Shown: positions 1 through 8,579 of the stretch, one piece after another | How the letters are laid out: every line of letters starts with the position of its first letter | How positions within the stretch are numbered: position 1 is the stretch's first letter | NCBI GenBank assembly: GCA_964607245.1 | Contig: CAZSIB010000006.1 | Location: forward strand, 15,975-79,974 | DNA: 64,000 nucleotides | Direction of reading: 5' to 3' | Source of the DNA: CAZLPZ01 sp964607245 | GTDB taxonomy: Bacteria > Pseudomonadota > Alphaproteobacteria > Micavibrionales > Micavibrionaceae | Notes under the pieces: generated by a model | Told to the model about the DNA's origin: nothing | Seen by the model: the letters and a program-made list of their open reading frames with translations, nothing else | Database searches by the model: none | Translations under genes and position numbers: made by a program

Positions 1-603
1 TCAAAATTTTTGCACACAGGCCCCGGCTATGGCGGGTCGTGTTTCCCCAAAGATACCAAAGCGCTTGCCGAAACAGGACGGCAATTTAATGCGCCGCAAT
101 CGATTGTCGAAACGGTGATTGCCGCAAATGACACGACCAAAAAATTCCTGGCGACCCGCATCATTCAAACGATGGGCGGCACATTAAAGGGCAAAAAAAT
201 CGGTGTCCTTGGCGTTTCTTTTAAACCACAGACCGACGATATGCGGGATGCGTCCGCGCTCACCATCTTGCCGATTTTGCAAGAAGCGGGCGCGACGATT
301 ACGGCGTTTGATCCGGTCGCGATGGATGTTGCACGGCCCTTGCTGCCCGGTGTGACATGGGCGACAACACCTGGGGCCGTTGCCGCCGATGCCGACGCGT
401 TGGTCATCCTCACAGAATGGAACGAATTTCGTGCGCTCGATCTTGCCGAAATCGCGGCGTCCATGAATGATCCGGTGCTGTTCGACTTTCGCAATATCTA
501 TAAACCACGCGATATGGCGTCCCTGCCCTTCCGGTATTATTCGCTCGGCCGTCCGGATGTGTTGCCGGCCGCTGCGCCAAAGCTGCGCCAAGTCGGGACC
601 TAA
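1..603 (+). CDS. ugd: UDP-glucose 6-dehydrogenase, C-terminal part
   Basis: This is the last 200 codons of a UDP-glucose/GDP-mannose dehydrogenase. The enzyme oxidises UDP-glucose to UDP-glucuronate with two NAD+, feeding polysaccharide synthesis in the cytoplasm. The frame is open from base 1, so the gene starts upstream of the window. The fragment opens in the GPGYGGSCFPKD block, whose cysteine (fragment residue 14) is the catalytic nucleophile. The central helical dimerisation region follows, then the C-terminal UDP-binding domain with GVSFKPQTDDMRDA and LVILTEWNEF, both typical of the family. cysQ starts 6 bases after its stop, so the two may be cotranscribed. Substrate specificity (UDP-glucose rather than another nucleotide sugar) is inferred from the motifs. 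Confidence 0.93.
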   Translation, partial: SKFLHTGPGYGGSCFPKDTKALAETGRQFNAPQSIVETVIAANDTTKKFLATRIIQTMGGTLKGKKIGVLGVSFKPQTDDMRDASALTILPILQEAGATITAFDPVAMDVARPLLPGVTWATTPGAVAADADALVILTEWNEFRALDLAEIAASMNDPVLFDFRNIYKPRDMASLPFRYYSLGRPDVLPAAAPKLRQVGT

Positions 604-609
604 TCCTCG

Positions 610-1485
610 ATGACCATGTATCCGGAATCGACACGCCGACTTCTTGACCATCTGGAGGCGATGTCGGGCATGATCCGACGCGCGGCAATGGCGGCGGGAT
701 CTGTGATCATGGATCATTACGACCCGTCGGGATTTCACGGGGCGCTCACGTTCAAAGAGGACCAAAGCCCGGTGACGGCCGCCGATCTTGCCGCCGACCG
801 TGTGATTTCGGATTTCTTAGGTGCGCATTTTCCCGGCATCCCCGTGATCAGCGAAGAACAAATCGACCAGATCGATCATGACCATTTACGCGCAACCGAT
901 CATTACTGGCTTGTTGATCCACTGGACGGCACGCGCGCCTTTGCGCGGGGTGAGCGGGATTTCACCGTCAATATCGCACTCATCCATCATGACACTCCCA
1001 TTTTGGGCGTCATCTATGCCCCAGCGCTTGAAGAAGGCTTTACAGGGATCAACGCCCCCGATCAAAAAATAGCCATACGGTTTCGTGACGACGGCCCCGA
1101 TGACGCGGTCACGGTCCGCGCGATTCCCCAAAATGGCCTGACGGTGCTCACCAGCCAAACAGGCACGTTAAGCCCCTATACCCTGGCGCTCATGGATCAG
1201 ATTAAAATCAACAAACATATCAAGCGCAGCTCGTCGATTAAATTTGCCGACGTCGCGGCGGGCCGCGCCGATCTTGTCGTCACGACACGCCATGTCAGTT
1301 ATTGGGATTCGGCGGCGGGCGATGCCCTTATTCGCGCGGCGGGCGGGCACGTCATTCGGTTTGATGGTACCCCCGTCACCTATGACCGCACCTGCCCGAC
1401 CCTCGATAATCATGGTATCGTGGCCTGCGGGGATTTGGGTTACTTTTCTCCTGTCCTTCAAAGCATTCTGGAGCGTGCATCATGA
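610..1485 (+). CDS. cysQ: 3'(2'),5'-bisphosphate nucleotidase CysQ (inositol monophosphatase family)
   Basis: This 291-aa cytoplasmic phosphatase should hydrolyse 3'-phosphoadenosine 5'-phosphate (PAP) to AMP, recycling the by-product of sulfate activation. The metal-binding motifs of the Li+-sensitive phosphatase superfamily are all present: SEEQ at residues 81-84, VDPLDGT at 102-108, and a C-terminal YWDSAAGDALIRAAGG block. The QSPVTAADLAAD segment (52-63) is typical of CysQ rather than SuhB-type inositol monophosphatases. The ATG at 610 has no strong Shine-Dalgarno. prmB begins inside the end of this gene with a 4-base ATGA overlap, indicating translational coupling. A generic inositol-phosphatase role is the main alternative. 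Confidence 0.88.
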   Translation: MTMYPESTRRLLDHLEAMSGMIRRAAMAAGSVIMDHYDPSGFHGALTFKEDQSPVTAADLAADRVISDFLGAHFPGIPVISEEQIDQIDHDHLRATDHYWLVDPLDGTRAFARGERDFTVNIALIHHDTPILGVIYAPALEEGFTGINAPDQKIAIRFRDDGPDDAVTVRAIPQNGLTVLTSQTGTLSPYTLALMDQIKINKHIKRSSSIKFADVAAGRADLVVTTRHVSYWDSAAGDALIRAAGGHVIRFDGTPVTYDRTCPTLDNHGIVACGDLGYFSPVLQSILERAS

Positions 1486-2393
1486 CAACGCCCGCGTTCG
1501 ATCCCGATCACATTGCCCAACATCTTGAAACAGTGCGCGATTATATCCGCTTTGCCGCGAGTGCTTTTGAAAAGGCCAACCTGACCTATGGGCACGGCAC
1601 CGCAAATGCAGTGGATGAAGCGTTTTTTATGGTTCTGGATACACTGGACCTGCCGCTTGATGCCCCGGATCCTTTTTTAGCGGCGCGCTTAATGCCCGAT
1701 GAACGCCGACGTGTTGCGGCCCATATTCTGGCCCGCATCACGACGCGCAAACCGGCGCCCTATATCCTGGGGCGCGCGTATATCCAGGGATATCCCTTTA
1801 CTGTGACCGAGGATGTGATCGTCCCACGCTCGTACTTGGGCGAGATTTTGTTTTCAGGCGGGCTTGTTGATCTGCTGCCCTTTGGTGAAGATGTGTCGCA
1901 AATCACGCGCATTCTCGATTTATGCACGGGGTCAGGATGCCTTGCGATTTTAGCCGCGCAAGTGTTCCCGGACGCCCAGATCGACGCGGTTGACCTGTCA
2001 CCCGCAGCACTGCGCATTGCCGAAAAAAATGTAGATGATTACGGCCTGAATAACCGGATCCAGCTTTATGAAGGGGATCTTTTCACGCCCCTTGGTGAAA
2101 ATAAATATGACTTAATCTTGAGTAACCCACCCTATGTCAGTACAGAGCGCGTTAAAAATTTTCCGCCCGAATATGCGGCGGAACCGGTCATGGCGCATGC
2201 CGGCGGCGATGACGGGATCTCCCTGGTTACGCGTATTTTAAATGCCGCGCCGCGCTATTTAACGCCGTCAGGTGGATTACTTTGTGAAGTCGGACAAACG
2301 CGCGCCGCGATCGAGGCCGTGTTTCCGGACCTGGATCTCACCTGGGTCGATACCACCCACGCCCAAAGCGAAGTGTTCTGGACGCGGTTTTAG
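1482..2393 (+). CDS. prmB: Ribosomal protein uL3 N5-glutamine methyltransferase PrmB
   Basis: This 303-aa SAM-dependent methyltransferase modifies a glutamine of ribosomal protein L3. The Rossmann core begins near residue 145 with LDLCTGSGCLAI (SAM-binding motif I). The catalytic NPPY motif is at residues 215-218. The N-terminal helical domain (TVRDYIRFAASAFEKANL, then GHGTANAVDEAF) and the HAGGDDGISLV block after NPPY match PrmB better than the release-factor methyltransferase PrmC. It overlaps cysQ by 4 bases and ends 9 bases before the convergent gene at 2403-5444. Confidence 0.92.
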   Translation: MTTPAFDPDHIAQHLETVRDYIRFAASAFEKANLTYGHGTANAVDEAFFMVLDTLDLPLDAPDPFLAARLMPDERRRVAAHILARITTRKPAPYILGRAYIQGYPFTVTEDVIVPRSYLGEILFSGGLVDLLPFGEDVSQITRILDLCTGSGCLAILAAQVFPDAQIDAVDLSPAALRIAEKNVDDYGLNNRIQLYEGDLFTPLGENKYDLILSNPPYVSTERVKNFPPEYAAEPVMAHAGGDDGISLVTRILNAAPRYLTPSGGLLCEVGQTRAAIEAVFPDLDLTWVDTTHAQSEVFWTRF

Positions 2394-2402
2394 GCGATTA
2401 AC

Positions 2403-5400
2403 TTAACCGGGCGCGACGACCAACCGGCCTGTCAATAGATCACCAACGGAAAGATCTTTACCCTCTGGAATGCGACATTCAAGTTCCGGCGCACCGTTGA
2501 TGATCTTGCCCGTTGCCATACAACCTTTCAGCTTATCAAACAACTGGACCAGGCGGCTTGGGGATGGGTCCGGCTTTTTCACCAATTCCGCTGGCAAGGG
2601 TTTCTCAACGACCGGTTCAATCGGCGTCACCGTTTCACGAATGACCATTTGCTCGTTCAAGCGCTTTGTAATCGCGTTCGCTTCTTCAATCCGGGCGAGA
2701 CGCGCCGCATTTGCTTTCTCAGCTGCCGCCGGAGCATCCACTGCTGGCGTCGCTGCGGGTGTCGCAGGCGCTTGTGGCGCAGACGGTGCCTGAACCGCCG
2801 CAGGGACTTGTGCCGTTGGCGCAGCGGGTGTTGCCGCCGCAGGGTTAGAAGACGCTGCGGGAACCGCAGGCTTCGAAACAGGAGCCGATACATTTTGTGC
2901 AGGCGCCGGTGCCGATGCCACCGGTTCAGGTGTCACAGGAACAGCCGACGCCGAAACCGCCGGAGCAGAAGGCGCAACAGGCGCAGGTGCTGCCGCAGGA
3001 ACCGATGCTGCGGGCGATGCCACTGGCGAAACCGGGACAGGCGCCGGCGCCGGTGCCCGTAAATGTTCCGCCACGGCGTTAAAGGCAGAAGACGCCCCAA
3101 GACCCAAAGCACCGCCAAAGGCCGCCGATAACGTGCTCGAAAGGCCGCGTGCCGCGTGTTTCTTAAATGCTTCCATCACACCATAGTTTTGGCCCGCGCG
3201 ATGATCTTTACGCCATTCAAGCCCCATGCGCACCACCCCGGTCGTGAGCGCCGTTGCGGCCAAAAGGCCCAGGGCCGGCACAGCGGCACTTCCCGCGGCC
3301 ATCGCCAAACCCGCGCGTACGGCTGTGGTGGCCGCAAAGCCAATCCCGGCATCGATGAAATATTCTTTGGCCTGGGTGCGCGCGGCCGTCCGCACATCGT
3401 CATCTTGGCTGAAACATTCCTTGGCCATTTGCTTTTGCTGACGCAATCCAGCCATAAAGGCGCCCGGAAATCCTTTCAAATACTGCGCCGTTTTGGTCAT
3501 GAGGGCAGATGCCACCAGCGCAACGCCAACGCCCGACCCCGTGGGTTCGATGGGCTGCGGGGTTGGATTGACAGGCTGCGGCGCCGGAATCTCGGTAATC
3601 GGCAGCGGCCTTAATGGGTAAACCCGTGGGCAATCATGGGCCTCATAGGCTCCATCCGGGTTCTCCTCATACCACGATAAAGGACGGTGAGCAGGATTGG
3701 CAAGCTCAGACCGTGCGGATTCGATAGATGGAAGATAAAAACTTTCAACATACTGTTGAGATTCATCGACTCGTCTTAATTGCTTTTTCTTATCCTTATC
3801 AGAATCCGCGATCGCGTTAATTGCAGAGCGCTGCGCATCAAAAAATGCAACCATCCGCTCGGGCAAGCGTGGCGTTTCATCCTCTGGCGCGGGTGCCGGG
3901 AAAACCTTGTTCGCCACCTTCTGCCACGCGGTTTGAAGCGCAGTGACACCACGACCCACCGTCTCGCGCACGCCCGCAAAAAACGGCTTGCGTTCAAACA
4001 GATGATCGTCATCAAGTGCGCTATATAACCCCTCGTGAAGTCCTTGGGGTGCCCTCTCCGGGCCATTTTTCCATGTATCGACCCATTCCTGATCCTCTGG
4101 ACGTAATTTTTGACGTGCGGCTTCCTCCGCCGCTGCTTGTTCGCGCGCCAAGCGTTCTTTTTCATCATCTGGCGCATTACCCGCTGGCAAATCACCTGTC
4201 AATCCATCGGTGATCAGATCATTGGCTCCTGTCCCAGAAGGTTCATCACCCCCCGGCACAACGTTTAAAATATCGTTATTGGGTGCTTCGGCAGATGGAG
4301 CGTCCGCAGGCACCGGGCCATCGCCCGACCATAACAATGATCCAGAGTCTACATCTGGCTCAACCGTATCCGGGAAATCAATCTCCAGATCAACCGCCGC
4401 GGCCGGAACCTCAGGAACGGGGGAAGGTGCAGGTGGCGCGGGTGGTGTCACCGGGGTATCCGTCACAAATAAATTTAAAAACTGAGCCAGCCGGTCAGCA
4501 TCATCGGGGGACATGTCCTGTCCCGGCGTTTTAATATAGCCAAGATTTTGTTCAACATGCGTAAGAATATCCGGAGACAAGCGCTCTGAATTCCGCACTT
4601 CATCCGGCGCGGGAGGCCTGTAGTCTGGATTTAACGCAATCTGAAATTCGTCCTCTTCCGAAAGAGAATCAGCGGGCAAAACAGGCGCAGGCGGGGGAGA
4701 GGCAGGCACAGCGGCCGCAATATCTATCCCTTCCGGAAAAGTCTTCAACCCGGCTTGTTCGGCCTGTTCGATCGCCGTTTGAATCAGGCCATCAGGCGCG
4801 GCGTCCAAAGGAACGGGCCCGGAATTTGCACCATCGCCGTCATGGCCCGTACCGACACGGCCGATTGTCACGGTCATTTCTTCGGGTGCAGGGGCCGGCT
4901 GGGGTGTTGGTTGTTGGGGTGTTACGGTCATATCATCCTCTACCCCTGCAATTTGTTCTGGTTCTTCCGATACAGTGGGTACCTGTAATTCACCCGGAAC
5001 AGCAGGCGTTGTCAATGGGTCGACCGCCGCAGCCGCGTTTTCCCGTAAATGCGCGGGGCAATCGTCACCCAAAATTTCGTCAAGTGTCTTTCCCTTATAC
5101 CAATAGTCAAAGCGCGTTGTGAGACTATCATTTGGAATACGCGAAGGGCGAGTTTCGGCACGACCGGCGGGTACACCACCCTCTACACGCGCACCAATAA
5201 TCGTACTTGCCAGTCCAATTTTTAAAGCGTCCTTGATTTCATCCGGAACGGGGCGTCCCCGACGATCCTGCGCACGTTTGGCTTCGGGTGTATCCGCATC
5301 AATTCTTTTAGCCACAAGGATTTTGTTCTCCGGCTCAAGCCGTTTTGCCCCTTTGGTACCCACTACTTCCCGTCCCTCTTGAAGCGCTTTTGTAGCGTCG

Positions 5401-5444
5401 TTGCTATAAACACCCCCAAGTGGCAGATTATTTCCCTTTGGCAT
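2403..5444 (-). CDS. Large Pro/Ala-rich protein with central hydrophobic segment, unknown function
   Basis: I do not recognise a family for this 1,013-aa protein. I chose the ATG at 5444 (MPKGNNLPLGG) because a GAGGG Shine-Dalgarno sits about 9 bases upstream; the frame also allows GTG at 5450. There is no signal peptide. Roughly residues 1-130 are polar, and residues 150-450 are very rich in Pro, Ala, Asp and Glu and probably disordered. A Glu/Lys-rich charged stretch follows. Around residues 660-790 lies an Ala/Gly-rich hydrophobic region (for example FAATTAVRAGLAMAAG, LGLLAATALTTGVV) that could insert in or associate with a membrane. A long Pro/Ala/Val linker then leads to a small C-terminal domain containing two cysteines (GCMATG, ELECRIPEG). 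It lies about 6 kb beyond the last icm gene on the same strand. Size, disorder and location fit a secretion-associated protein or effector, but nothing proves it. Confidence 0.8.
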   Translation of the reverse strand: MPKGNNLPLGGVYSNDATKALQEGREVVGTKGAKRLEPENKILVAKRIDADTPEAKRAQDRRGRPVPDEIKDALKIGLASTIIGARVEGGVPAGRAETRPSRIPNDSLTTRFDYWYKGKTLDEILGDDCPAHLRENAAAAVDPLTTPAVPGELQVPTVSEEPEQIAGVEDDMTVTPQQPTPQPAPAPEEMTVTIGRVGTGHDGDGANSGPVPLDAAPDGLIQTAIEQAEQAGLKTFPEGIDIAAAVPASPPPAPVLPADSLSEEDEFQIALNPDYRPPAPDEVRNSERLSPDILTHVEQNLGYIKTPGQDMSPDDADRLAQFLNLFVTDTPVTPPAPPAPSPVPEVPAAAVDLEIDFPDTVEPDVDSGSLLWSGDGPVPADAPSAEAPNNDILNVVPGGDEPSGTGANDLITDGLTGDLPAGNAPDDEKERLAREQAAAEEAARQKLRPEDQEWVDTWKNGPERAPQGLHEGLYSALDDDHLFERKPFFAGVRETVGRGVTALQTAWQKVANKVFPAPAPEDETPRLPERMVAFFDAQRSAINAIADSDKDKKKQLRRVDESQQYVESFYLPSIESARSELANPAHRPLSWYEENPDGAYEAHDCPRVYPLRPLPITEIPAPQPVNPTPQPIEPTGSGVGVALVASALMTKTAQYLKGFPGAFMAGLRQQKQMAKECFSQDDDVRTAARTQAKEYFIDAGIGFAATTAVRAGLAMAAGSAAVPALGLLAATALTTGVVRMGLEWRKDHRAGQNYGVMEAFKKHAARGLSSTLSAAFGGALGLGASSAFNAVAEHLRAPAPAPVPVSPVASPAASVPAAAPAPVAPSAPAVSASAVPVTPEPVASAPAPAQNVSAPVSKPAVPAASSNPAAATPAAPTAQVPAAVQAPSAPQAPATPAATPAVDAPAAAEKANAARLARIEEANAITKRLNEQMVIRETVTPIEPVVEKPLPAELVKKPDPSPSRLVQLFDKLKGCMATGKIINGAPELECRIPEGKDLSVGDLLTGRLVVAPG

Positions 5445-5550
5445 CTTCACATCCCTCTCTGGTTATCGAAATTTTTGGATGCGCCAATTATTATCAAAAA
5501 ATTAAAGTTTATGCAAATAAAAAATATAGTTAATGTTCTGTAAATTTTTA

Positions 5551-5579
5551 TTGACAGAATGCTGATTTTCTGGCATAAC
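5551..5579 (+). promoter_or_regulatory. Predicted sigma-70 promoter for the Gly-rich secreted protein
   Basis: A perfect -35 box TTGACA lies at 5551-5556. It is followed by a 17-base spacer and CATAAC at 5574-5579, four of six matches to the -10 consensus. It sits in a very AT-rich intergenic region (5451-5642) between two divergent genes and points at the start at 5643, leaving a leader of about 55 bases. Confidence 0.6.
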
Positions 5580-5642
5580 AGACGGCAGTTCCAGAAATTT
5601 AGGATTTTTTAACGTTTAACCAACCAGCAAAGGGTGATGAAA

Positions 5643-6623
5643 ATGGATCGTTTGAACAGAATTTTGGCGCAAGTAACGGTGGCGGGCGCGGCAGGTTTGG
5701 CCGCCGTGAGTGGTGCCGGGGCAACCGGAACCACGGGACCGGGTGGTGATACAATTCCCCATTGTTCCACCTGTGATCCGAACAACCCCGGTATCCCTGG
5801 GACGGTCAATAACGGTGGTAATGGCGGTACAGGCGGCCAAGGTGGTACAGGCGGTCAGGGAGGTACAGGCGGCCAAGGTGGCGCGGGTGGTGTCGGTCAG
5901 GGTGGCGCGGGTGGTGTCGGCAACGGATATGGCGGTAATGCCGAAGGTGGCGTTGGTAATGGATACGGCGGCAGTGTTAACGTCCAAGGCACCAAAATCC
6001 CGCGTTTTACCATTGGTCTTGGCCTTGGCGGTGCGCAAGCCTATGCGCGCAGCGTTGCCGGATTGCATCGGTGTAAAGATGACAAATCGAGTGGCTGGAA
6101 TCTTCTTGGGGTTTTTGCAAACACAGATGGCGAAACAAAAACAGACCAAAAATGTTTAAACCGAGAACTGAATATTGAAGAAAAAGCGGTCGTTTGTCAG
6201 GTCGCAAGCCAAGCATTGCATCACCCGGATAAATTGATTATGGCAAACGCCATGAACGCCCTGGGCGAAGTTTGTGATAAGGGTTTTGCAACAGCCCTTG
6301 ACACGACCAAAGCGAATTTCAACACCTGCGCCGCCAAGGGCCAGACGATGAATGTCGTGGGTGTTTGTGAGGGCAAGCCTGTTGCTCTAACCCCTGCCAT
6401 TCCGGCTCCGGTTGTTACGCCTGCTGCGACCGCGGCATCTGCCCCGGCCGCCGCCCCTATGCCATCGGCACCAAAGGCAGCTCCGAGAAAGTCTGTTGCC
6501 AAAAAACCCTTTACCGGATGCGCCTTGCGTGTTGAAAGCAAAAACACTTGCACACCGGAACAAAAAAATGCCGCAGCCAAAGCAGCGCTTGATACTTTGA
6601 ATGCGCCAAAACCCGGAAAATAA
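5643..6623 (+). CDS. Exported Gly-rich repeat protein, unknown function
   Basis: A 326-aa protein with a clear Sec signal peptide (MDRLNRILAQ, then VTVAGAAGLAAVSGAGA). The frame also offers GTG 5634 and ATG 5637, but AAAGGG at about 5629-5634 is correctly spaced only for ATG 5643. After a short Cys-containing segment (IPHCSTCDPN) come about 55 residues of Gly-rich near-repeats of GGTGGQG and GGAGGVGNGYGG. Next is a conserved-looking domain of about 120 residues with regularly placed cysteines (LHRCKDD, QKCLNRE, VVCQVAS, EVCDKGF, NTCAAKG). A Pro/Ala linker leads to a short Cys-containing tail. The cysteines suggest disulfide bonds in the periplasm or outside the cell. It is followed 83 bases later by a small lipoprotein, so the two may be one unit. 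I recognise no named family. Confidence 0.82.
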   Translation: MDRLNRILAQVTVAGAAGLAAVSGAGATGTTGPGGDTIPHCSTCDPNNPGIPGTVNNGGNGGTGGQGGTGGQGGTGGQGGAGGVGQGGAGGVGNGYGGNAEGGVGNGYGGSVNVQGTKIPRFTIGLGLGGAQAYARSVAGLHRCKDDKSSGWNLLGVFANTDGETKTDQKCLNRELNIEEKAVVCQVASQALHHPDKLIMANAMNALGEVCDKGFATALDTTKANFNTCAAKGQTMNVVGVCEGKPVALTPAIPAPVVTPAATAASAPAAAPMPSAPKAAPRKSVAKKPFTGCALRVESKNTCTPEQKNAAAKAALDTLNAPKPGK

Positions 6624-6706
6624 GCTGGCCCAATAACCCTTTAAACTGACTTGGATCCCCGTTTTTTCGGTGATCCGTCTTTGAAAACAAAAAAGGAATG
6701 TGATCC

Positions 6707-7171
6707 ATGTCGATGAACTTGTCACGTACCTATCGCCTTGCCGCGGCGTCTATGGCGCTCGTCGCGCTTCAGGCCTGCACAACCGTTCAGATTGTTGAAA
6801 AGCCTGTTTATGATGAAAAATCATTCCAGGCCTTGAATACCGCTGAACGGATCAAGGTTGTGTCGGCGCTGGCGGAAAGCCTTGCCTATTTTCGAAAAAT
6901 CGGGGATACGGCCAACGTGCGCGCTCAAACGGCGTATTTAAATACCTATTTGCAACAGATCGACCCGAAGGCGTTAGAAGCGGCCAATATGACGCGCGCG
7001 ACATTGGGCCTTGAAGATCAGGCGGCAAAAAACACCACCTTCACCTTTCAAATCACCGCGATTGATCAAGAAAAAGGTACGTTTAGAATGGCTGCCCCTG
7101 CGCCTGTCCCCGCCTCTGGTGCGGCATCGGCCCCAGCCCGCGCTGCCTCGGCCCCGGCACCGGCGAAGTAA
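6707..7171 (+). CDS. Small lipoprotein, unknown function
   Basis: A 154-aa predicted lipoprotein. Residues 1-23 form a lipoprotein signal peptide ending in the lipobox LQAC, with Cys24 as the acylated residue. A Shine-Dalgarno AAGGAA lies about 8 bases before the ATG. The mature part contains an amphipathic helical stretch (SFQALNTAERIKVVSALAES, residues 40-59) and ends in a Pro/Ala/Ser-rich tail. Small lipoproteins (DotC, DotD) are part of Dot/Icm outer-membrane cores and this gene lies 4 kb from the icm genes, but I see no specific DotC or DotD motif. It is convergent with the Mur ligase gene, with two bases between the stops. Confidence 0.78.
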   Translation: MSMNLSRTYRLAAASMALVALQACTTVQIVEKPVYDEKSFQALNTAERIKVVSALAESLAYFRKIGDTANVRAQTAYLNTYLQQIDPKALEAANMTRATLGLEDQAAKNTTFTFQITAIDQEKGTFRMAAPAPVPASGAASAPARAASAPAPAK

Positions 7172-7173
7172 TC

Positions 7174-8577
7174 CTATTCGGATATAACCGCCGCGGCCAC
7201 ATCGCGGGCAAAGTTTGGGAGCAAGGGATCGCGCCCGCCCACAATCAAAATCACATCGCCGACTTGCGCTTTCTCACGAACTGCTCCGATAAAATCGGAT
7301 CGGTCAGCAAGCGCAATCGCGCGTGTTCCCTTGGCCTTTAGATCATTCACCAAATCACTGGACGCGATATCGTGTGCGGCCGTCCCCCCGGCATAATAAA
7401 TGGGGGCGATGTATAGTTGATCGCTGGGGCCAAGGACGCGCGCGAACATCTCGACCAGATCATGCCGCATAAACCGTGTGGGCCCAAACCCATGCGGTTG
7501 ATAGCAAATCAGCAAACGTTGCCCCCGCAAATGCGCGGCCCCAATGACAGCCCCAATTTTAATGGGGTTATGCGCATAGTCATCGACCACGCAAATTCCC
7601 CCTTGATCGGCAATAATATCAAACCGCCGGGCGACCCCTTGATAGGTCGTAAGCGCCGCTGCGGCGTGTGGAACCGAAAGCCCCATTGTCTGCACCACCG
7701 CCAGAGCGGCGGCGGCGTTATCGACATTATGCCGTCCCGGCAGATTCAGATGCACGGGCACATCGCCAAAAGAGAAATCCGATTCAGTCGGGCCGAGGTT
7801 GATTTTTGAGATACGATAGGCCGGATCGGGTGCGGTCTCGCCAAAGACACGGGCCGTCCCCCGTAACGGTGCCAGCGCCGGATCATCCGAAATCACACAA
7901 GCGCGGCGGCAATTTTTTTGAAAGGAAACAAGCGCCGGCAGCATATTTTCGGGTTCGTCATGATCGCGTTGAAGATTTAAAATCACGCCGATCTCGGGCG
8001 TATACCCGGCAATCCCCTTGTCGCTTTCATCGGCTTCAATGACCAGAGGGCCCGTGCCAAACGCCGCATTTCCGGGTGCCCCGGCCCGACGCAAGGATTT
8101 AAGTTCCGCCCCAGAGATGAGCGATGGATCGGCGCCCAACGTCTGTAAGATGTCAAAAACCATCGCCGTCACGGTCGATTTCCCACTGGTCCCGGTAATC
8201 GCAATGGCTGGATACGCGCGGTAATGCGCGGCAAGCCAATCGGCCCGGGTGATGACCGGAATGCTGCGCGCCACCGCTGCAGCATAATCAGGGACGGTTT
8301 TTTCAATCGCGGCCGAAACGACAACCGCACGTGCGCCCATTACGCCCGATCCATCTTGCGGAAAAATCGAGATGCCGCGGGCGATAAACGCATCACGTTG
8401 TTCTAAATTTCGTCCCGCATCAAACCCGCGGTCCGATCCCGATGTGGCGGCACCCGACAGTGCGCGAAAATCGGCATACGCACTCATCCCCGTGCCACCG
8501 ATACCGACAAAATGAACCCGCGCGGTTTTATCCCGCATCAACGCATCAATATCTGTGGCACCAAAAATTTCTGTCAT
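7174..8577 (-). CDS. Mur ligase family protein (MurC/Mpl-like) with variant P-loop
   Basis: This 467-aa ATP-dependent amide ligase belongs to the Mur ligase superfamily. The N-terminal UDP-binding Rossmann motif VGIGGTGMSAYAD (residues 24-36) is MurC-like. The ATP-binding loop is GTSGKST (129-135), not the GTHGKTT usual in MurC and Mpl. A C-terminal ligase domain follows, with VDDYAHNP and CYQPHGFGPTRF. A role in peptidoglycan precursor synthesis or recycling (adding L-Ala or a peptide to UDP-MurNAc) is inferred from family and from its place two bases downstream of the PBP1A gene. Whether it is the housekeeping MurC cannot be told: it is not next to murB or murG here. Confidence 0.8.
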   Translation of the reverse strand: MTEIFGATDIDALMRDKTARVHFVGIGGTGMSAYADFRALSGAATSGSDRGFDAGRNLEQRDAFIARGISIFPQDGSGVMGARAVVVSAAIEKTVPDYAAAVARSIPVITRADWLAAHYRAYPAIAITGTSGKSTVTAMVFDILQTLGADPSLISGAELKSLRRAGAPGNAAFGTGPLVIEADESDKGIAGYTPEIGVILNLQRDHDEPENMLPALVSFQKNCRRACVISDDPALAPLRGTARVFGETAPDPAYRISKINLGPTESDFSFGDVPVHLNLPGRHNVDNAAAALAVVQTMGLSVPHAAAALTTYQGVARRFDIIADQGGICVVDDYAHNPIKIGAVIGAAHLRGQRLLICYQPHGFGPTRFMRHDLVEMFARVLGPSDQLYIAPIYYAGGTAAHDIASSDLVNDLKAKGTRAIALADRSDFIGAVREKAQVGDVILIVGGRDPLLPNFARDVAAAVISE

Positions 8578-8579
8578 GC

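Noticed and set aside
2649..3062. Arg/Cys-rich plus-strand frames across the Pro/Ala-rich gene
   Set aside because: They are mirror images of the Ala/Pro codon runs on the minus strand. Composition is extreme and there is no ribosome-binding site.
5815..5990. Tandem GGTGGYCAAGG repeats resembling a CRISPR or minisatellite
   Set aside because: The repeats are in frame, encode Gly-rich protein units and have no spacers of constant length.
5616..6149. Thr/Ala-rich minus-strand frame opposite the Gly-rich gene
   Set aside because: It is a shadow of the Gly repeats. The plus frame has a signal peptide, Shine-Dalgarno and promoter.
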